Source: Dictyophora rubrovolvata (lineage: Eukaryota > Basidiomycota > Agaricomycetes > Phallales > Phallaceae). From it: a stretch of 64,000 bases of DNA. Below are positions 51,601 through 61,439 of this stretch, piece after piece (positions within the stretch are counted from its first letter, which is position 1; each line of letters begins with the position of its first letter). The translations under genes and the position numbers were made by a program. The stretch spans positions 1,674,001-1,738,000 of the forward strand of contig CP114118.1 in NCBI GenBank assembly GCA_029959195.1, given 5' to 3'. The notes under the pieces are model-generated. The model was not told the origin of the DNA and ran no database searches. It worked only from the letters and a program-made list of their open reading frames with translations.

Positions 51601-54600
51601 ATTTCCAATCCCTCTGTGTCAGCCACAATGTAAAGTGGATACCCTGTGACTAAGTGTCTGACTCGATTCGCAGTTTTCTATCCCAATTCGACACCTCGGG
51701 TAGTGTTTCGCATGCAACAACTGCTTGATTTCGAATGACCATCGCATGCGCATATTGGATAAAAACAAGACGGATATAATTGTCGAATGAAGAGAACCAC
51801 GTGTCTGGCTTTCAAGTCACGAGCAGAAAGCAAAAATGCTCCTTCTTTGTATTTATGGCCTCACATCAATTGAATTCCCCCGGTCGAACACCCATTCAGC
51901 CTTCTCTTACTGGGCCTCTCACCGCACCGACTGATCGCAGGAATCCAGCTATTCTGAACCATCATTCTCTTTGAAGAATCTGTTATTGCCCCGGCCCGTC
52001 ATCCACTTCCCCACAGTTACCCCATCTAGTCAAATTGATAAAAACAGTGATCAGCTCTAGATCAGCTCATGTTCTTCCCGTCCTGTGTAACTTGAACCTT
52101 CTCCAAATAGCAGAAGAAAGGGGCACCCACTTGCTGAATCGGTCACCTCTCATTGCATGTTTCTTACAGTATTTATTGAGCCTCTGGAGAGATACCACGT
52201 GCAGCGTTAACAGACGGGCACAACCGTCCAATTATCGTTTCTCGGGTATCAAGCTCTCTATCTAAGATACAATATATGCCGTCTAGCTCTTGGGTGCATT
52301 GAGTTTTCATTTACATATTCTGCCTTCCATAATAGTCACAAAGGAAACCGGTGCGCGAGAGCGAAAACACAGAAAAAATGAGTCATGCGGTTTAATAAAG
52401 TTATGGAGGATTAGCTCGGGGGAAACTACAGTTAACGCATATGCTCACACACCGTATTCAGGTGACTTTCCCTTTCAACTATCATAATGCGCTTGTGCAC
52501 CTGCTGAAAAAACACATGCTCAACCCATCGATGGACATTATCTCCACATGCTTTCTGGTACATATAAATTTATAATCATAAAATGATCGCTCAATGTCAT
52601 CTACAGCAATTCATGGTTTTTCAAAAATGGGAGATCTATCTATAGGGCTACCACCGCTCCCACAGTGCTGCACGGATGGTCTGGGCGAACTTCGTTAGAG
52701 CTATGGTTATCTCAAAAGATATTTTCAAGGTTATCACCGATCAACGATCAACCGAGGTGTTTCCGTGTACTTTTCCCAGCGAAGGCAAATTGATCTTGGA
52801 CTCATTGACATTGTCATGCCTTCCTTTTCTCTTCTTTTTCTTTTGTTACTGGATGACAGACTGAGCCATTTTTTTATAGCTTGACACTGAAAGAAGACTT
52901 ATTGGAATCACCTGACTGCTTATGTGAGTTGGGAACATCACTAGAAATGCAGAAAATCTTGCCATGGTTTCCGAATGCCACAGGGCGTCCTGCCAGAATC
53001 AACAAGACCGTGCTCTCCTAACTTTCCCCGAGCGCCCATAAAGGATTGGACGTCATACCACTTATCAAGGATTCCAATTTGATGGTCACATAAGTATTTT
53101 CTTCTCATGTTAACCTTTCCAAAATATCCTTTTGCCACTGAAGTCATTGTCTTCTTTTTTCAATGTTAGTGCGCAGTTTTTCCGTCATTCGACGATCACT
53201 CTAACCCATCAACCTGAGTGGCCTTAAGAGCTGATTTCATCCTCTCGGAATGTTAGCAATTAATACTACTGATGGCACATCTACTGTTTTTCCGGCTGAG
53301 AATGATATTTCCAAATATGTATCACAGCCGTATCTTATGTCCCAATTAAAGCAACCTTGTCAAGTGTCCAACAATTATAAATGCAGCCTCGCTGTTTCGA
53401 ACCTTCAGCTTGCATACCTAATTCAATGAATTTTCATAACATCTACGTGTCAATGGCTATGGACGTTCAGCTTGAAACCGCTCGATATTTGAAGGGATCT
53501 CATTATGCGATTCAATCAGATACTCACGGCATTTAAAAATTTTCGACTTCATCTTATCTGAGTATTCTGAATTGAGGCTTAGAATTCGGGACTAGAGATT
53601 TTGAAATTCGGTAAACGATTTAGCTGTTTAGACGGGTTTGTATATTCGAAATCGATACTTAATGTCAATGATACCATGTCTTTCATATTCCGGACGCTCC
53701 TTTCAGACTTCGTAAAACTTTATAGTACAATAGCTGAGAAATTGCAAAAAGAAGCTAAATGGAAACGCTTTAATCGGAGCAGCGTTCTCGACTTCTCTTT
53801 AACAATGTTCGGTACATACGCGTAAATTTCATTCCCGTGCACCCAGGTTGAGAAAACTAGCCATAAGCAATTTTAAGAAAAGAATGTTTTTATTCATTCT
53901 TCATAGATAGGCTTCACTTCTTAAATTTGGGGCAAGGACGATGTTCCGAGCCCCATTGGCGTTATTTTGCAAATTTTCAAAGGATAGTTACATAAATCAT
54001 TTGTATTGCTAAAGAGTGTTGCCAAGGCATCGACGTATTTGGCGTATCATAGTATATTGCGCTTTACAGTTAAATTAACCAAGACGATGTTCAACTTTAA
54101 CTCATAAGTAGGACGGAACGCCACGGAGCGCCACACGGCTTAGGCTGCCTGCTGTACACTCATACCACATATGAAGCGCAATGAAGACGGACGAACTTAT
54201 CGTCGAGAAAAAAATGAATGGCATGAAGTTATCGACTATCTTAACGGAACCCTTTTGTTAAGTAAAAAAGAACCTCAATGGTATTCCGAAGGCATAAGGG
54301 TGTCTATGAGACGGAAGGCCTAGGTAAGTGAAAAACAAAACGAGTTCGGAAAGGACTTGGGAATCGAATTCCGGGATAGCGTGCCTCGGATGACGTAGCC
54401 ATGGTGCCGCGGTGTTACTAGATTTATCTGCTCATAGAGTGTACAGTTGAGGATTGGCATTAGTCTTTAACACGACCTATGACACTGAACAGAAAAATAG
54501 TTATGCGGGGGAAACAGAATGTTGCTATTGACAGGAGGGAAAGTCGGAGTCGCGTACAACACGGCGTGCCAGTACAAGTCGACTACAAGTGACTGGCTAT

Positions 54601-57326
54601 CAGTGAACTGATGGCACAGGTTGTAGGCGGTGTATAAAAATGGAAAAGTGGTATGCCATGGCGCAATTCCGCAAAGTGAGATGGGAAGTATAGCACCAGC
54701 AGTGGAGTCAGATACCGTTCGGGAGTTATCGCTATTTCTTGCCTGTCGATTGTCAACGTCAGCGACAATCTGTATCGTATGTCATAGAAAAACAGCAGTT
54801 CCTAGTGATGAGTAGCTGATCCGACACAAGCTAATCAGAGGTTATTTGAGAAGACTCCGACCATTTATTTGAACAATGAATTGTCTTGAATCAGGACGCA
54901 GGCGTTGACACGTTATACGGAGGAAGCCCCTAATAGACCAAAGGATTGTGTGTAGACCGAGGTATTTACAATCGGGGGTTTATCCTAAGAAAATCCTTGT
55001 ACCTGACTATCAACCTTATAGGAGAGAAGCACGTATAACTGAGAGTGTAACTCGCAATAAAGCACGTGGAAAATATGAATGTGCAGACCTACTTGCAAGA
55101 TGCACTAAATAACTCATTTGTAATCTTCTCACTGAAATGTTTTGATATTCCCCCTAAGCTACAAGAAACGACAGGGATAAAGCGATCTATATAAAAAGAC
55201 TCGGAGGGAGGCCAACAAAGCCCTTCCCTCAATCAGTATTAACGATGCACTTCTCGACAATTAAGGAGGGAAACTTACTTTGGTAAGGGTTCGAACGCAG
55301 ATTCATACCGTGGACAGTATAGTAGCAAACAGGAGGTCTGCGGGACTAACTTGGAGTGAACTTAAAGGGCTATCACTCCCTTGAGGATTTTCATCCACGA
55401 TATCAAACACGTGCTAGATATAAGACTTATAAACGGGTTAAGTATGGATTCAGTAACAGCCTAAACCTAAAATGCGGGTTATCGTCAGAAGTCGATTGAG
55501 CGAAGGGATGATATGCTTAGTATCCAGCTTAATCATATGCTCACCTCAATTTCGGACGAATTTGAAGTACCTTTTGAGATGACGAAAATAAAGATCAAAC
55601 CACGTCACCATATAACGTTACCCTACCTAACGAAATTCTTGACACGTGCGATCAAATAACCTCGATAGCATAGCCTGTCCCGTCATGTTTCTAGAGGGTA
55701 TTGATCCGCTGGCCTTCCTGTTTTAATAAGGTTATATTTCGGACTCTGCCTTTCTGGGTAATGCGGGCTGGAGACTCTCAGGCGGCTGATCTCTGAGCAT
55801 CTTGCTTTAGATTGACTCATAGGGAAGGGCGTATTAATCTCCACGTTTTCAGAGCGTAAGACGGTTTTGGTGTATCATAGTGGATATTCGAAAAGACAAA
55901 TGGAGGCTTTAAGCGTCAAGTTTTAGGTTGGGTCTCTTCCCGTCCCGAGTGCCCGTACTTGTGTTAGAGAGTGAACATTAGAACGGCTGGCGAGGGTGAC
56001 ATATGCGCTAGGAATACTAGGAAGCGGCATATCCGTTCAAGAAAACGACGGACTTGATGTATTCGCGTCCGGAAGTCCACGTGTCATGATCATTCACCTA
56101 GTGCTTATGTGTCAATGAAAACCCTGGAGAATCCACAAGTAAAATTGCCATTAGATTTTAAAATAGACGAAAATTCATGGAATACAACTGATTAATTATT
56201 CTCAGTGACTTTACCTCAGATCTGGCTTCAGGACAGAAACCTTCGGCGAGCACCTACGGCAAAAAATCAGAACTGAAATACATCAACATGAGAATTTTTC
56301 CTCCGTACCAAATTCATACGAATAGCCTAGATCTCTTAGAACGATTAAGACGAAACAGCCTGCCTTACAGTAATATTTAAGTCGCTGTCGACATTGTGCC
56401 AATAAACTTGCGTGACAGTTGCGGTCACGCAGCTTCATCGATCCAATCAGCGAACCAGAACCGTAAGTTTGCTCCGGGGAACGTCAAACATCGCGACCAT
56501 GGACCCACAACCTCCCACGACGCGAGATAACGCATCGCTTTCTTTTTTTCTTCTTTTTTTCTTGGATGTATAGTGACTATGGTCCAGCACATCGGTACCT
56601 GGTAGGAGAAAATGCATTTACGCACACCACTCTGATAACTGGTAGTGTGGGACTCAATTACAATGCCCACTAACTTGAAAACTCCCCCTTGGCAATTACA
56701 GAGGCTGTGGTATGCCATGTACGAGGGGATTCGAACTCACGTCCGAAAGAAGGCTTTCAGATAACGCGTCAATTTCATTGCAAGTTGACGGTCCAGAGAC
56801 AGCATCCATAGGTCCAAAGTGGGAGGGACGCAGAAAGGTGAAGATAAAAAAGAACACGTTTACATAATGAAATTTACTCAATAATCCGTAACCGTAATAC
56901 AGACGTAACGGCCGTATTTTGGCCTCTCGAAACTTGTTACGGTACGCGTACGGGTGTCGTGTTCCGTACAATACGGATACAGTCCCGAGCCCTAGTTCCC
57001 CGAATTCGGCCTAGCTCGGAAGCGTCGATAGGGTTCCCGGAAGTGTATTGTCACTCGAGCACTAATAAAGTACTAGAAAGCAATATCTTGAATAGTGTAA
57101 ATTTATGGTTGGATGGTTGAGCCGTATGAGACGGAACAAACGATCGAGCAATCTGGATGCAAGTCTCCTTACATTTGTATGACATTGGCATTGAATTTTT
57201 AGGTTTTAACCACCGAACTTTAATTTGAATCACTAGTTGAACATAATTATTCCTTGTATTACACAAAAATTTCCCAAACGCATAATTCCCCAATATACCA
57301 ACGATAGCTTCAGGGCCCTAAGTATA
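48674..57326. other. Long gene-poor region (8.6 kb)
   Basis: No gene can be supported here. The first 350 bases hold a polypyrimidine tract near 48908-48957, purine-rich on the bZIP strand and probably its 5' leader. Scattered frames of 60-120 codons (for example 50776-51042) lack family resemblance and splice partners. A tRNA B-box-like GTTCGAATC occurs on the minus strand near 56728. From about 56890 to 56990 the sequence is rich in CGTAACGG/CCGTAC-type motifs and palindromes such as TACGCGTA. I recognised no transposon ends or conserved element protein. The stretch may be decayed repeat sequence, but I cannot prove it. Confidence 0.4.
56890..56990. repeat. CGTAACGG/CCGTAC-rich palindromic repeat
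   Basis: The stretch holds CCGTAACCGTAATAC, CGTAACGGCCGTATTTTGG, TACGGTACGCGTACGG and CCGTACAATACGG within 100 bases. Part of it recurs at 63293-63312 (CGTAACGGCCGATTTGG). Such motifs suggest a short interspersed or foldback element; its ends are not defined. Confidence 0.35.
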
Positions 57327-58595
57327 TTAGATGCTTCTTTTGCCAGTGAGACCAGCCTGCAAGTGTGCAGGGTTAACAAAAATGTTGTCTCTATACCACT
57401 GAAGTTCTAGAAGGGATGAATATTCAGCTAACATTGAGGTAAATTATGGCTCACCTCGTATAGAGCCTTTTATGTCATCTAATGCACTACGTTATGGAAT
57501 AGATAATCCGAAAATAATAAAGCGCTTTGAAAAAAATAACTACCGATGACTGCTGATTTCGTTTCTTGAATCGACTAGTGCTGAGGGGTACCATCTTCGG
57601 GTCAACTCCTAGATTGCATATGTATGACATCAGCATTGTAATTTAAGGTCCATTAAGAAAAAAAGTCTAACTTTGATTGAAGATACGTCTGGTATCTTGT
57701 ATTAGTAGACAGCATTTCACAAACTGGATAGGACTACTGGACTTACCTACAATCCTGTTTCAGGCATACAAAACCAGATATATCAGATATTTCGAAGGAA
57801 GGAACAGCAACGGACCTATAGTGCAACCAGTCTAAGGTTTATGTGAGTCGGAATTTGAGGACCACCTGATGATAAGGAAATTGAACCTGTGATAGCAGGT
57901 AGATGTACCCTTAAAAACGCTTTGTCTGCATGAACGCTACTTCCTGCCAGTATGCCCACGCGCCGAGTAGGGATCCAACGTCTGATATAAGACATGACGG
58001 AGGAATGTACAAATTCATGAGAATGGGGTGATTCCAAACAAGCCTTGGTAAGTCCAGACTGGAATGGCTAATCTTAAAACGCAATGCAAGACCACTGATT
58101 CGTCGAACGTACAGATCCGTGTTGATTGACACACCAAGCATCCATCCTGTGTCAGCTCATTTAATATTCCGCAATAGATAACAATAAGAAAGGGTTTCAA
58201 ACGTTTCCAAATCCTTTTTGTCTGTTTTAATCACATAACTGACTCCTTGGTCACTATTTTACTTAGGTTATTCATATTTCGACACTAACACCACGCGATG
58301 AGGTCAGGCTCACACAGGTTCAAGATTGCCGTTTGTAATAATGACTGCGATCTCTGAGACATATCAGCCGGATGTCGTTGGGAACAAAAAAAATATTAGG
58401 ATACTACACACCGAGGATTTTGTCTTTTTGGGGATCAAGGCCTGTCATTTCACAGTCGATCCATACCAAAGGGCCATCTTCAAATCTTAGTGAAGGGCGA
58501 TATGACATTGTCGATGCGGATTCCGGGACAGTTCTGGGCCAATGAAGATATCGAGTACTCCGAAGTTGTAACTGTAAGCCACGACAGCTCTGCAT
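57327..58595 (-). CDS. REX2: Oligoribonuclease (REXO2/Orn), intron-rich with micro-exons
   Basis: DEDDh 3'-5' exonuclease that degrades very short RNA, usually in mitochondria. From 58595 a possible targeting peptide (MQSCRGLQLQLRSTRYLHW) leads to LVWIDCEMTGLDPQKDKIL, with the D-E metal ligands. Spliced exons then give EIAVIITNGNLEPVDQGVSY, VIKTDKKDLET, MDAWCVNQHGS, SGLTKACLESPHSHEF, YIRRWIPTRRVGILAGSSVH, ADKAFLRVHLPAIT, DWLHYRIVDVSSIKELTRRW, YPSALVDSRNE, LDDIKGSIRELQWYRDNIF and the end TGKRSI at 57327. Two consecutive micro-exons, 16 bases (57816-57831) and 8 bases (57747-57754), encode DWLHYRIV. At least nine introns. An alternative start is Met at 58508 (MSYRPSLRFE). Confidence 0.9.
57747..57754 (-). 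other. REX2: 8-base micro-exon of the oligoribonuclease gene
   Basis: GATTGTAG lies between CAG and GTAAGT on the minus strand. It supplies the last base of Arg, then Ile-Val and the first base of Asp in the conserved HYRIVD block. Confidence 0.75.
57816..57831 (-). other. REX2: 16-base micro-exon of the oligoribonuclease gene
   Basis: ACTGGTTGCACTATAG, between CTTAG and GTCCGT, encodes DWLHYR in phase with both neighbours. Confidence 0.75.
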
Positions 58596-59408
58596 CTGAG
58601 TCAGAGCCAGATTGCGGCAGCGGAGCTCCCACGCTTCAACGCGCCGGACAAAATATTCAACAAATACTACGTCATTGAAGTATTTACAGTAAATGGACCT
58701 GGCGGATGATCACACAGGGTACAAAAATGTACATTGTTGTCAATAATTAAAGGGAAAGGAAAGAGCTTTTCGGAATTAAATTAGGCAGATCTCTGGAAAA
58801 ACACAGGAATTAGTATGGAATCCATAGCAAACGAGTGGCCAGTCGATTGACCAATCATCGATATACTTTATATTTTATATCTACCAGTCAGTTCGCAGCT
58901 TGAGATGTTTAAAAATCAGCTATTTTCTGTTGGACACTAATGGTAACTTTCGTCTCCAGTCGTAGTGCCTCGAATTGAATGCTGCGTAACCGCAGTCCTT
59001 TTTTTTGCAGCTCAACATGCATTGATCTCCGTGCTCACCGCTTTAAGCGGCTTGATATTATTTATTCCATCTTAAACTGCGCTGCTCATAGCTACGCGAG
59101 CCTGAAATCATAATACATGCACAATGCAAACATGATATTTTCTTAGCTAACTAGTACAAAGAAAACTGTCAATCTCTAAAAATATGCTGGATACTACTAG
59201 GGGGAGGAGCTGGGAGTCCTTGAGATTCGGAATAATAAAACAAAATGGACAAAGCACCCGAGATATTAATTGCGAAGACTATATAAAGTATAAATAGATG
59301 GGTTTCTATTAATCAGAATGGAGCAGTTTCTGATGCCTGCCTGCAAATGCTGAGAACTCCTCAAAACCACTCAAAAAATAAACATAAACAAAAAACAAAA
59401 GTAGGTCT
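58596..59408. other. Intergenic region
   Basis: Upstream of the oligoribonuclease and downstream of the TmpA-like gene. It is AT-rich, with no supported gene. Confidence 0.4.
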
Positions 59409-61439
59409 TCAGAAGTCCCAAAGCGTGCCAAATGCAGGGATACCCGCTTCTTTACAGCCTTGCATTATCTCAGAATTTCCTTGGTAATTGGAAGTGATAA
59501 AAACAACTACAACAAATAGCGTTAGTAGACGATAGTAAATCTTGATGGAGAACCAAACCTTCGGCCTTCCAATACGCATATGCTTCTTTTACTAATTTCA
59601 TAACATCTGGACGCCCTCCTCTTTGTTTTGAGTCCCATAGGCACAAGCGTTCTGGTCCCATATGACGATGGATCAAGCCGGAAATCGTAGGACCAAATGT
59701 CTAATGAAAAAGCAGCTTTTAGAAATGATAGTAATACGAAAATTCGGATTGGATCTAACCTTTTCCTGGTCTGAACCAATCCAGATCAAATACCTATATA
59801 GGAAATCAACTCTCGAACCTAAAAACTCGGTCTGAGAAAAAAACTCACCAATTGGGACTTTGAAGACACGTTGATAGGGCAGCGCCAAGCCCAGTACCAG
59901 TGCAAACACGGATCCCCCGTCTGTGAAAATGGTTATCAAACGAGTCAGGACGAAGTTAATGCAAATACACACGTATATAGCGTTGATGTATTTGAAACGC
60001 CGGCGAATTTCAATTCACGAGTCCAAAGCGTCCGGGGCGGATCATTAACCAGACTACGTGTAAAATCGCCCTGCACACCACAAATCAAATAGTGATATTT
60101 GGCGTGTTTTCCCTCACTAAAAAAAAGTAAGATTATTTCTAATTCTTCCGTACGTAAAGGTCGAGATATACACACCTAATGATACCGAATGCATGGTATT
60201 CCATGATGGAAGACCTGCTGATACGACCAAGAAGACCTTGTTGCATTCCTCGCTTAAATCGAATAATTGCCACCTTCGGTGAAGGCTGGAAATGATAGTA
60301 AATATAAATTCCGAACGGTGTATTCGCGAAGTACGTACAAGTTCGATGTCAACGGGAACTTCTCTGACAGTAAGCCACGGAATAACAATGCTGAAAGGGA
60401 GAGTGAGAAAAGATCTATAAGAGAGAAAAAATCGCTCACAATGTGGTCATTCCGATAGCAAACCAAAATTGCTGATCGCCGACAATGACCTTGCCAGAGG
60501 GGTCCCACTTCTTAGTCACTGGATCGTAACTATCAGACAATATGACCTGCAAATAATATTGAGATAAAGTTCAGAAATGAAGTCCGGAAGTCTTACAAAT
60601 ATCCAAGTCGTAATTAATCCGAGCCTGTGGCGAAATTATTGATAGAAGTCCCCTGACAGTATTAAAGAACTTACCATCCAATGAAACGATGGTGCCTTTC
60701 GAATATGTTGTGGAAATTATTCCTTAGCCAGGGGAATGCACTGAGAACACTAATAAATATAAGGACGTTCGTTACGACGCCCATTACAATGGTGGCTTCG
60801 TTATTATTGGCGCGGTTGATGATAACTTCCCTAAAATAGAGATAGAATGCATTGTTTTGAGCTATGAGCTTTTGTTTACTCACGTAACCTTAAAGACAAG
60901 CCAGATGAAGCCGGAAGTCGCACATCCTGAATGAATACCACCGAGATGTTGGAGAACGGAGGTGCACGTTAATCTCCACCACAATGGGGTCCACTACATA
61001 CCAAGTCAATATCCGTAAAAGAAAATGAATGCTGAAGTAGTCGACTAACTTTGGCAAAGAAAGTATTCACTATCAGGTATAAAAACCTCCCAAACAGCTC
61101 ATTTCGAACGAGAATGGCAGCATACAGATTCCCGAGCACCAATGCACCCGTGTATTTGCGAGCGTATGGGAAATGTCCGGTGGCAGCGAGTACGACACCG
61201 ATCAAGTTTAGTGTCATAACGAATGTGAAGAATTTACGGTACGTATTGAACCATAATCTCCACAGAACCCACTTGCTGACTTTCTTTTTGGCCGGTTTGG
61301 GTTTGTCCACCTTCGATAGGGTGACGGCGACAGTCGGTTGAGGAGAGGTTAACGATTGCTTTTCCGAGTCACTTATGACAATGGGAGGTTTTTCGAGAGT
61401 CCCTCTCTCTGCATCGTCCTGGCGAGGAAGTGAGGCCAT
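59409..61439 (-). CDS. TmpA-like membrane flavoprotein (ferric-reductase-like)
   Basis: The start at 61439 (MASLPRQDDAERG) gives a cytosolic tail, then about six to seven membrane helices (FFTFVMTLNLIGVVLAATGH, LVLGNLYAAILVRNELFG, QHLGGIHSGCATSGFIWLVF, IVMGVVTNVLIFISVLSAF, GLITTWIFVIL, FWFAIGMTTLIVIPWLTV). His residues in QHLGGIHSG and ERHHRFIGW could bind haem. The cytosolic half has AIIRFKRGMQQGLLGRISRS, MEYHAFGIIS, YHYLICGVQGDFTRSL, a nucleotide-binding loop RGIRVCTGTGLGAALSTC, YLIWIGSDQEKTFG, and the end CKEAGIPAFGTLWDF. This matches the conserved fungal TmpA family known from Aspergillus nidulans, where it affects conidiation. About nine introns; no break is seen. The electron acceptor is unknown. 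Confidence 0.78.

Noticed and set aside
53360-53540. TATAAATG element followed by a 36-codon frame, considered as a pheromone precursor
   Set aside because: There is no C-terminal CaaX box, so it does not fit a basidiomycete pheromone gene.
54160-55700. Possible organelle-derived or retroelement sequence
   Set aside because: Several frames were read on the plus strand; none gave reverse transcriptase, maturase or mitochondrial protein motifs.
57115-57140. GAGCCGTATGAGA resembling the start of group II intron domain V
   Set aside because: The rest of the 34-base hairpin with its tetraloop and return strand is missing, so the match is chance.
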